From NCBI GenBank assembly GCA_041477815.1, contig JBGOUV010000241.1:1-10633 (forward strand): a stretch of DNA of 10,633 nt. The letters run 5' to 3'. The translations under genes were made by a program, and so were the position numbers. Below the pieces are notes generated by a model, which ran no database searches, had not been told where the DNA came from, and worked only from the letters and a program-made list of their open reading frames with translations. Source of the DNA: JBGOUV01 sp041477815. GTDB taxonomy: Bacteria; Acidobacteriota; Terriglobia; Bryobacterales; JACQDG01. Below are positions 1 through 6,255 of the stretch, in pieces; position 1 is the first letter of the stretch; the number at the start of each line of letters is the position of its first letter.

Positions 1-1
1 C

Positions 2-1201
2 AAGGTGCGCGGGATCTTCGCGGTCGCACGCGACATCACCGAGCAGCAGCAACTCGAGCAGCAGTTGGGAGAGCAGCAGAACTACAACCGGAGCCTGATC
101 GAGGCGTCGGTCGACGCGCTGATGACGGTCGACCCCGACGGCGTGATCACCGACGTCAACGAGCAGACGGCGCGCCTCTCCGGCTACAACCGCAAGCAGC
201 TCGTGGGTAGCCCGTTCGTCGAGTACTACACCGACCCCGAGCGCGCGCGGGCGGGCGTCCGCCAGACCTTCGAGCAAGGCGCCGTCACCAACTACGAGCT
301 GGTGCTGCGCAGCAAGAACGGGCGCAAGACCCCGGTCTCCTTCAACGCCGCGGTGTTCCGCGACGCCCAGGGGGCGGTCCAGGGGATCCTGGCGGCGGCC
401 CGCGACATCACGCAGCAGAAGCAGATCGAGCAGGAGCTGCGCGAGCAGCAAACCTACACGCGCGGGCTGATCGAGTCCAACATCGACGCCTTGATGACCA
501 CCGATCCGCTGGGAATCATCACCGATGTGAACCGGCAGATGTGCCAGATGAGCGGTTACAGCCGCGAGGACCTGATCGGGACGCCGTTCAAGCGTTGTTT
601 CACCGACCCCCAGCGGGCCGAGAACGCCATCCGCCAGGTGCTGGCCGAGGACCGGGTGACCAACTACGAGCTGACCATGCGCTCGCGGACGGGCCAGGAG
701 ACGGTGGTTTCCTACAACGCCACCACCTTCCGGTCGGGCGACGGCAGGCTGAAGGGGGTGTTTGCGGCCGCCCGCGACATCACCGAGCAGAAGCGTCTGG
801 AAGAAGAGCTGCGCCAGACGCAGAACTACACGCGCGGCCTGATCGAGGCCTCGGTGGACGCCCTGGTCACCGTGGACCCCTCGTTTCGGGTGACCGACGT
901 CAACGAGCAGACGGTGCGCCTCACCGGTTACAGCCGCGAGGAGCTGATCGGCAGCCCCTTCCCGGACTACTTCACCGCTCCCGACGAGGCCACCGCCGGA
1001 GTGCGCCAGACCCTGGCCGAGGGGTTCGTGACCAACTATGTCCTGGTGCTGCGGTCGAAGACCGGCGCCGAAACCCAGGTATCCTTCAACGCCTCGGTCT
1101 TCAAGGATACGGAGGGCAACGTGCGGGGCATCTTCGCCGCCGCCCGCGATATCACCGAGCAGAAGCGCCTGGAAGAAGAGCTGCGCCAGGCGCAGAACTA
1201 G
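2..1201 (+). CDS. N-terminal part (5' partial) of a giant tandem-PAS hybrid histidine kinase, ended by an in-frame TAG
   Basis: The reading frame is open from base 2 and enters from outside the window, so the GTG at base 5 is not a real start. It encodes 399 visible residues: the last strand and linker of one PAS unit (2-94), then three full PAS units starting at the conserved Leu-Ile-Glu at 95, 467 and 839. Each has the PAS signature (D-A-L-x-T-x-D-P near the start, T-D-V-N, an S/T-G-Y helix, and a closing A-A-R-D-I-T followed by a short coiled linker). PAS units are cytosolic sensor or dimerisation modules; no ligand can be read from the sequence and no membrane segment is visible. The frame ends at TAG 1199-1201, yet the same frame continues into the kinase part downstream with an uninterrupted repeat pattern. 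This is therefore best read as the front of the 1202-5797 gene, split by a nonsense change or an assembly/sequencing error. Alone it would be a kinase-less PAS protein. Confidence 0.85.
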   Translation, partial: KVRGIFAVARDITEQQQLEQQLGEQQNYNRSLIEASVDALMTVDPDGVITDVNEQTARLSGYNRKQLVGSPFVEYYTDPERARAGVRQTFEQGAVTNYELVLRSKNGRKTPVSFNAAVFRDAQGAVQGILAAARDITQQKQIEQELREQQTYTRGLIESNIDALMTTDPLGIITDVNRQMCQMSGYSREDLIGTPFKRCFTDPQRAENAIRQVLAEDRVTNYELTMRSRTGQETVVSYNATTFRSGDGRLKGVFAAARDITEQKRLEEELRQTQNYTRGLIEASVDALVTVDPSFRVTDVNEQTVRLTGYSREELIGSPFPDYFTAPDEATAGVRQTLAEGFVTNYVLVLRSKTGAETQVSFNASVFKDTEGNVRGIFAAARDITEQKRLEEELRQAQN

Positions 1202-3835
1202 ACCCGCGGCTTGATCGAATCTTCGGTGGATCCGATGGTCACCGTGGACCCGGACCTCATGATCACCGACGTGAACGAGCAGATGGTCCGGCTGACCGAG
1301 ATCGCCAAGGACCAGCTCATCGGCAGCCGCTTTAACGCGTACTTCACCGAGCCGGACCGGGCCGCCTCGGGGGTGCGGCAGACGCTCCACGAAGGATACG
1401 TCACCAATTACGAGCTGACGCTGCAAACCCCCAGCGGCCGCGAGGTCCTGGTTTCCTTCAACGCCTCGATCTTCCGGGACACCGAAGGGAATGTCCGAGG
1501 CATCTTCGCGGTGGCCCGCGACGTGACCGAGCAGCGGAGCCTCGAAACCCAGATCCGCGAGCAGCAAAACTACAGCCGGGGCCTGATCGAAGCGTCGGTC
1601 GACGCCCTGATGACCGTCGGCCCGACGGGGGTCATCACGGACATCAATGAGCAATCCATCAAGCTCACCGGCTACAACCGCAAGCAACTGGCAGGCAGCC
1701 GCTTCGCGGGCTACTTCACCGACCCCGACCGGGCCACGGCGGGGGTTTCCAAGACCTTCGAAGAAGGGGTGGTCACCAACTACGAGCTGGTGGTCAAGAG
1801 CAAAGGCGGCAGCGAGACGGTGGTCTCCTTCAACGCGTCGGTGTTTAAGGACACCGCCGGCAAGGTGGCGGGTATCCTGGTGGCGGCGCGGGAGATCACC
1901 CAGCAGAAGCGGATCGAGCAGGAGCTGCGCGAGCAGCAGACCTACAACCGGGGACTCATCGAGTCCAACATCGACGCCCTGATGACCACCGACCCGCTGG
2001 GGATAGTCACCGACGTGAATCGCCAGATGTGCGCCATCACCGGGCAGGGCCGGGAGGAGCTGATCGGCACGCCTTTCAAGGACTACTTCATCCAGCCCAA
2101 ACGGGCCGAAGACGGTATCCGGAAAGTGCTGGCCGAGGGCCGGGTGACCGACTACGAGCTGACCATCCGGGCCCAGGACGGCCGGGAAACCGTCGTCTCC
2201 TACAACGCCACCACTTTTAAGGGAGAAGACGGCCTGCGGGGCGTGTTTGCCGCCGCCCGCGACGTCACCGCTCAGAAGCGCCTCGAAGACCAGTTCCGGC
2301 AGGCGCAGAACTACAACCGGGGGTTGATCGAGTCCTCGGTGGACGCCATGCTCACCGTGGACCCGGATCTCACCATCACCGATGTGAACGAGCAGATGGC
2401 CAAGCTCACCGGCTACACCCGCGATCAGCTCATCGGCAGCGCCTTTCAGGACTACTTCACCGAGCCGGAACGGGCGGCTTCCGGGGTCCGCCAGACCCTC
2501 CAGGAAGGATTTGTCACCAATTACGAGCTGACCCTGCGGTCGCGTTACCGGCGCGACATCCTGGTGTCGTTCAACGCCTCGGTGTTCAAAGATACCGAGG
2601 GCGGCGTCCGGGGCATTTTCGCCGTCGCCCGCGACGTGACCGAGCAGCGGCGCCTGGAGGAACAACTCCGCGAGTCGCAGCACTACAACCGCGGCCTGAT
2701 CGAGTCTTCGGTGGACGCCCTGGTTACGGTCGATCGGGACCTCACCATCACCGACGTGAACGAGCAGATGATCCGCCTGACCGGATATGGGCGCGAAGAA
2801 CTGATCGGGAGTCCCTTCAAAGACTACTTTACCGAGCCGGACCGCGCCGCCGCCGGCGTCCGGGAGACGCTGACCCGGGGGGCGGTGACCAACTACGAGC
2901 TGGTGCTGAAGTCGAAGTCCGGTAAGCGGACGGTGGTCTCCTTCAACGCCGGCACGTTTCGCGATATGGTCGGCCGCGTGGCCGGAATTCTGGCGGCGGC
3001 CCGCGACATCACCGTCCAGAAGCGGCTGGGCGAGCAGCTCCGCGACCAGCAGAATTACAACCGCAGCCTGATCGAGTCCTCGGTGGACGCCCTGATGACG
3101 GTCGATCCCACCGGCGTCATCACCGATGTCAACGAGCAGACCGTCCATCTCACCGGGTATAACCGCAAGCAGCTTATCGGCAGCCCCTTCATCGCCTACT
3201 TCACCGACTCGGAGCGCGCCGAAGCGGGGGTGCGGAAGACCTTCGACGAAGGGGTGGTCACCAACTACGAGCTGGTGGTGCGGTCGAAGACCGGCCGCAA
3301 GCTTCCGGTGTCCTTCAACGCCGCGGTGTTCCGCGACGGAACGGGAGCGGTGGGGGGGATCCTGGCGGCGGCGCGCGATAACTCCCAGCAGAAGCGGATC
3401 GAACAGGAGCTGCGGGAGCAGCAGTCCTACACGCGCGGTCTGATCGAGTCCAACATCGACGCCCTGATGACCACCGACACGCTGGGGATCATCACCGACG
3501 TCAACCGGCAGATGTGTCTGGTCACCGGCAGGAGCCGGGAGGAGCTGATCGGCACGCCCTTCAAGGATTACTTTACCGACCCCCAGCGCGCCGAGGACGC
3601 CATCCGCCAGGTGCTGGAAAGAGACCGGGTTACCAATTACGAGCTGACCATCCGCCCCCGGGACGGGCGCCAGACGGTGGTTTCCTACAATGCCACCACC
3701 TTCAAAGGCGCCGACGGGCGGCTCCGAGGCGTCTTCGCCGCCGCCCGCGACATTACGGACCAGAAGCATCTGGAAGACCAGATCACCGACCGCAATCGCA
3801 AGCTGACGGAAGCGACGACGTTCCTGAACAACGTG
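95..3835 (+). repeat. Ten tandem 372-bp PAS-coding repeats with period-4 higher-order structure
   Basis: Units begin at the conserved Leu codon at 95, 467, 839, 1211, 1583, 1955, 2324, 2696, 3068 and 3440. Spacing is 372 bp throughout except for unit 6, which is 369 bp through loss of one codon near the G-E-D-G-L-R loop. The tail of a further unit occupies 2-94. Unit 10 runs through a different linker to the divergent PAS starting near 3836. Type A units (1, 5, 9) share G-Y-N-R-K-Q-L and end Q-Q-K-x-I-E-Q-E-L-R-E-Q-Q. Type B units (2, 6, 10) share S-N-I-D-A-L-M-T-T-D, N-R-Q-M-C and V-S-Y-N-A-T-T-F. The two units between each A-B pair (3, 4 and 7, 8) share N-E-Q and V-S-F-N-A, and most have a D-L-x-I-T-D or similar segment. 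The order is A-B-x-x-A-B-x-x-A-B, a basic block of about 1.49 kb that points to duplication of a four-PAS block. Units have diverged clearly at both DNA and protein level. Confidence 0.93.
1199..1201 (+). other. In-frame amber codon inside the PAS array
   Basis: The context is Gln-Asn-TAG-Thr-Arg-Gly-Leu-Ile-Glu. In all nine other inter-unit junctions the codon here encodes Tyr (for example Q-N-Y-T-R-G, Q-T-Y-N-R-G, Q-H-Y-N-R-G). A single third-base change of TAC or TAT to TAG explains it, and no frame shift is involved. The gene's own terminal codon at 5795-5797 is also TAG, which argues against TAG being reassigned to an amino acid in this organism. Confidence 0.95.
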
Positions 3836-5797
3836 CTCGAAAGCTCCACCGAGTATTCCATTATCGCCACCGACCTGGAGGGCGAGATCCTCACCTGGAA
3901 CGAGGGCGCGCGGCGGAATTACGGCTACGCGGCCGACGAGATGGTCGGGAACACGAATGCCCGGGTGCTCTACCTTCCGGAGGACCTCCACTCCGGCAAG
4001 GTGCAGGACCTTCTGGACGTCGCCAGCCGGACCGGAAAGGCGGAGGGGGTCTTCGAGCGGCTGCGCAAGGACGGCTCCCGGTTCGCCGCTTCGGTGGCCA
4101 TCACGCGGCGCCGGGGCGCGGATGGAGCGGCGGTGGGATTCCTGCTGATCTCCAAAGACATCACCGAGCAGAAGGCGCTGGAGGAGCAGCTCCGGCGCAA
4201 AAACGAGGAACTCCAGGAGCAGTACCGCCGGGTGCAGGAGGCCAACCGGCTCAAGAGTGAGTTCCTGGCCAACATGTCGCACGAGCTGCGGACGCCGCTC
4301 AACGCCATTATCGGGTTCACCGAGCTGATGCACGACGGCAAGACCGGGCCGGTATCGCCGCCGCAGCAGGAGTACCTGGGCGACGTTCTGACCAGCGCCC
4401 GGCACCTGCTCCAGCTCATCAACGACGTGCTGGACCTTTCCAAGGTCGAATCGGGCAAGATGGACTTCCGCCCGGAGCGTGTCGACCTGGTCAAGCTGGT
4501 GCAAGAGATCCGGGATATCCTGCGGACCCTGGCCGCCGGCAAGCGCATCCCGGTGCAAATGGAGATCGATCCGGCGGTCGCCGACGTGGTGCTCGATCCG
4601 GCGAAGTTCAAGCAGGTGCTCTATAACTTCGTTTCCAACGCCCTGAAATTCACCCCGGACGAGGGGCGCGTGACCATCCGGATCCGGCCGGAGCCGCACG
4701 GCCGGTTCCGCCTGGAAGTCGAGGACAGCGGCATCGGCATCCGGCCGGAGGATCTCGGGCGGCTATTCGTGGAATTCCAGCAGCTCGATGCCGGCGCCGC
4801 CAAGAAATATCCGGGCACGGGCCTGGGCCTGGCGCTGACCAAGCGAATCGTGGAGGCGCAGGGTGGCAAGGTGGGGGTGCAGAGCGTGCCCCGCCAAGGC
4901 AGCGTGTTCTTCGCCATTCTGCCCCGGGTATGCGGCGCGGCGGAAGCCTCGCCCGACGAAGCCGCCGCCAGCCTCGCTCCGCTGGCGGGAACCGCCAACG
5001 TGCTGGTAGTCGAAGACGACCCCAAGGACCGGGAATGGATCATGCAGACCCTCACCGCGGCGGGGTACGAGGTGACCCCGGCGTCGAGCGGCGCTCAGGC
5101 GATAGCGCTGTGCCGGCTCCACGGCTTTGACGCCATCACCCTGGACCTGTTGCTGCCGGATATGAACGGCTGGGAGGTCCTGGGAGCCGCGCGGGGCGGA
5201 GGGCGCAACCAGAACACCCCGATTATCGTCGTTACCGTGCTGGCGGAACAAGGGATCGGAGTGGGCTTCGGGATTCAGGATTTGCTGGTCAAGCCCGTGC
5301 GAGAGGAGGCTCTGATCGAGGCGCTGGATAGGGCCGGGGTATCGCCCCGGGACGGCGTCTTAGTCGTGGATGACAGTCCTCAAGAACTGAAGCTCGCCGA
5401 GAGAATGCTCACCGATTTGGGGTACCGCGCGGTCTGCGTTTGCGGCGGCGAAAACGGGCTGCGGGCGGCGGAGAAGACCAGACCGGCGGTGGTGATCCTG
5501 GACCTCCTGATGCCCGGCCTGGACGGCTTCGCCTTCATCCGGCTCTACCGGCAGACTCGGGCCGGACGCCGCACGCCCGTGATCGTGTGGACCCATAAGG
5601 ATGTGACCAGCGAGGATCGTAATATCCTGCACGCCTCCGCGCAGGCGGTGGTGCAGAAAGAAAGCGGGGCCCAGGCGCTGCTGGAGGAGCTGCACCGCTA
5701 CTTGGTCCCACCCGGCGAACTGGAGGCTCTGGGCGCCTTCAGCCGGCAGGACGCGCCGGAGGAGAAGCCTGCGCCGGCGAAAGAGGTCGGGCCGTAG
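1211..5797 (+). CDS. C-terminal part of the giant hybrid kinase: 8 PAS, HisKA, HATPase, two receivers
   Basis: About 1,528 residues, same frame as the upstream fragment. Residues 1-875 are seven tandem 124-residue PAS units. Residues ~876-988 are a divergent eleventh PAS (T-W-N-E-G-A-R, closing K-D-I-T-E-Q). A charged coil follows at ~985-1018. HisKA contains S-H-E-L-R-T-P-L with the phospho-acceptor His 1024 (codon 4280-4282). The HATPase has an N box (V-S-N-A-L-K-F), D-S-G-I-G-I and G-T-G-L-G-L. Receiver 1 (~1262-1375) has the E-D-D acid cluster, Asp 1312, Thr, and Lys in V-K-P. Receiver 2 (~1382-1497) has V-D-D, Asp 1431, Thr and a Lys in V-Q-K. It should autophosphorylate and pass phosphate to its receivers; no Hpt is present. 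The nominal TTG start at 1211 has no clear ribosome site and lies at a repeat boundary, so true initiation is probably upstream of the window. An in-frame ATG at 1235 would cut PAS unit 4. The gene is probably co-transcribed with the receiver 22 nt downstream. Confidence 0.88.
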   Translation: MIESSVDPMVTVDPDLMITDVNEQMVRLTEIAKDQLIGSRFNAYFTEPDRAASGVRQTLHEGYVTNYELTLQTPSGREVLVSFNASIFRDTEGNVRGIFAVARDVTEQRSLETQIREQQNYSRGLIEASVDALMTVGPTGVITDINEQSIKLTGYNRKQLAGSRFAGYFTDPDRATAGVSKTFEEGVVTNYELVVKSKGGSETVVSFNASVFKDTAGKVAGILVAAREITQQKRIEQELREQQTYNRGLIESNIDALMTTDPLGIVTDVNRQMCAITGQGREELIGTPFKDYFIQPKRAEDGIRKVLAEGRVTDYELTIRAQDGRETVVSYNATTFKGEDGLRGVFAAARDVTAQKRLEDQFRQAQNYNRGLIESSVDAMLTVDPDLTITDVNEQMAKLTGYTRDQLIGSAFQDYFTEPERAASGVRQTLQEGFVTNYELTLRSRYRRDILVSFNASVFKDTEGGVRGIFAVARDVTEQRRLEEQLRESQHYNRGLIESSVDALVTVDRDLTITDVNEQMIRLTGYGREELIGSPFKDYFTEPDRAAAGVRETLTRGAVTNYELVLKSKSGKRTVVSFNAGTFRDMVGRVAGILAAARDITVQKRLGEQLRDQQNYNRSLIESSVDALMTVDPTGVITDVNEQTVHLTGYNRKQLIGSPFIAYFTDSERAEAGVRKTFDEGVVTNYELVVRSKTGRKLPVSFNAAVFRDGTGAVGGILAAARDNSQQKRIEQELREQQSYTRGLIESNIDALMTTDTLGIITDVNRQMCLVTGRSREELIGTPFKDYFTDPQRAEDAIRQVLERDRVTNYELTIRPRDGRQTVVSYNATTFKGADGRLRGVFAAARDITDQKHLEDQITDRNRKLTEATTFLNNVLESSTEYSIIATDLEGEILTWNEGARRNYGYAADEMVGNTNARVLYLPEDLHSGKVQDLLDVASRTGKAEGVFERLRKDGSRFAASVAITRRRGADGAAVGFLLISKDITEQKALEEQLRRKNEELQEQYRRVQEANRLKSEFLANMSHELRTPLNAIIGFTELMHDGKTGPVSPPQQEYLGDVLTSARHLLQLINDVLDLSKVESGKMDFRPERVDLVKLVQEIRDILRTLAAGKRIPVQMEIDPAVADVVLDPAKFKQVLYNFVSNALKFTPDEGRVTIRIRPEPHGRFRLEVEDSGIGIRPEDLGRLFVEFQQLDAGAAKKYPGTGLGLALTKRIVEAQGGKVGVQSVPRQGSVFFAILPRVCGAAEASPDEAAASLAPLAGTANVLVVEDDPKDREWIMQTLTAAGYEVTPASSGAQAIALCRLHGFDAITLDLLLPDMNGWEVLGAARGGGRNQNTPIIVVTVLAEQGIGVGFGIQDLLVKPVREEALIEALDRAGVSPRDGVLVVDDSPQELKLAERMLTDLGYRAVCVCGGENGLRAAEKTRPAVVILDLLMPGLDGFAFIRLYRQTRAGRRTPVIVWTHKDVTSEDRNILHASAQAVVQKESGAQALLEELHRYLVPPGELEALGAFSRQDAPEEKPAPAKEVGP

Positions 5798-5807
5798 AGT
5801 GAAGGTC

Positions 5808-5812
5808 AGGGA
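5808..5812 (+). promoter_or_regulatory. Ribosome binding site of the stand-alone receiver gene
   Basis: AGGGA lies 7 nt before the ATG at 5820. It supports that ATG over the in-frame GTG at 5799, which sits 1 nt after the stop of the preceding gene and has no Shine-Dalgarno-like sequence before it. Confidence 0.7.
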
Positions 5813-5819
5813 ACCAGTT

Positions 5820-6221
5820 ATGAGCACTGCACGCTCCATCCTGATCGTCGACGATAACCAGATGAATCTGAAGCTCGTTCGAGTGGTGCTGGTGGGCGAG
5901 GGGTACGAGGTACGCACCGCCGCCGACGCGGAGGAGGCGTTGGGAATGCTCGAGGGGTGGCAGCCCGACCTGATCCTGATGGACCTCCAGCTCCCCGGTA
6001 TGGACGGCCTGGAACTGACCCGGCGGCTGAAGGCCGGCGCCGCGACTCGCGAGATCCGCATCGTGGCGATCACCGCCTATGCCATGAAAGGAGACGAGCA
6101 GAAAGCTCTGGCCGCGGGCTGCGACGGACATATCACCAAGCCGATCGATACCCGGACCTTGCCCGAGCTGGTGGCGCGATATCTTTCCTCGAAGCTCGCC
6201 CTAGAGAGGGCTCCATGCTAA
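5820..6221 (+). CDS. Single-domain response regulator (DivK/CheY-like receiver)
   Basis: A 133-residue protein consisting of one receiver domain with no output domain. The active site is complete: the acid pair Asp 11-Asp 12 in I-L-I-V-D-D-N, the phospho-acceptor Asp 55 in L-M-D-L-Q-L-P-G-M-D-G, Thr 85 in V-A-I-T-A-Y-A-M, and Lys 107 in I-T-K-P-I-D. The A-Y-A-M-K-G-D-E-x-K stretch is typical of DivK-like receivers and of receivers in hybrid kinases. The usual aromatic switch position near the last strand is His 104 (inferred by alignment). A short tail of about 12 residues ends in Cys. It lies 22 nt after the giant kinase and 34 nt before the next kinase. It probably acts as a diffusible phosphate carrier or allosteric partner between them, accepting phosphate from one or both kinases. 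The direction of transfer is inference. The start at ATG 5820 is chosen because of the ribosome site; a GTG at 5799 would add seven residues outside the domain. Confidence 0.93.
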   Translation: MSTARSILIVDDNQMNLKLVRVVLVGEGYEVRTAADAEEALGMLEGWQPDLILMDLQLPGMDGLELTRRLKAGAATREIRIVAITAYAMKGDEQKALAAGCDGHITKPIDTRTLPELVARYLSSKLALERAPC

Positions 6222-6245
6222 GTCGATTCACTATCCGTAGCCCCT

Positions 6246-6255
6246 GGGATGGGAG
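6246..6255 (+). promoter_or_regulatory. Probable ribosome binding region of the receiver-GAF-PAS kinase gene
   Basis: Two overlapping purine clusters precede the ATG at 6256: GGGA at 6246-6249 with 6 nt spacing, and GGGAG at 6251-6255 with none. The first is the more plausible Shine-Dalgarno. An in-frame TAG at 6238-6240 rules out any longer start, so 6256 is the earliest ATG. Confidence 0.5.

Noticed and set aside
542..544. LOV-type photosensor reading of the type B PAS cysteine
   Set aside because: The LOV reactive Cys lies in a G-R-N-C-R-F-L-Q motif, which is absent; the Cys here is in N-R-Q-M-C before the T-G helix.
541..1335. Plus-strand alternative frame (264 codons) running across the TAG at 1199
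   Set aside because: It is a +1 shadow of the PAS array with Arg/Gly/His-rich text. It does not rescue the stop by frameshifting, because the PAS frame is the same on both sides of the TAG.
95..3811. CRISPR or mobile-element origin of the tandem repeats
   Set aside because: The repeats are 372-bp in-frame coding units with PAS signatures, not short repeats with spacers; no transposase or terminal inverted repeats were seen.
3970..4611. Minus-strand open frame (213 codons) opposite PAS 11 and HisKA
   Set aside because: Ser/Arg-rich low-complexity translation opposite strongly conserved kinase motifs; no start signal or domain.
6222..6255. Terminator or promoter in the 34-bp gap before the second kinase
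   Set aside because: No stem-loop with a T-run and no convincing -35/-10 pair; the gap is short and fits operon spacing.
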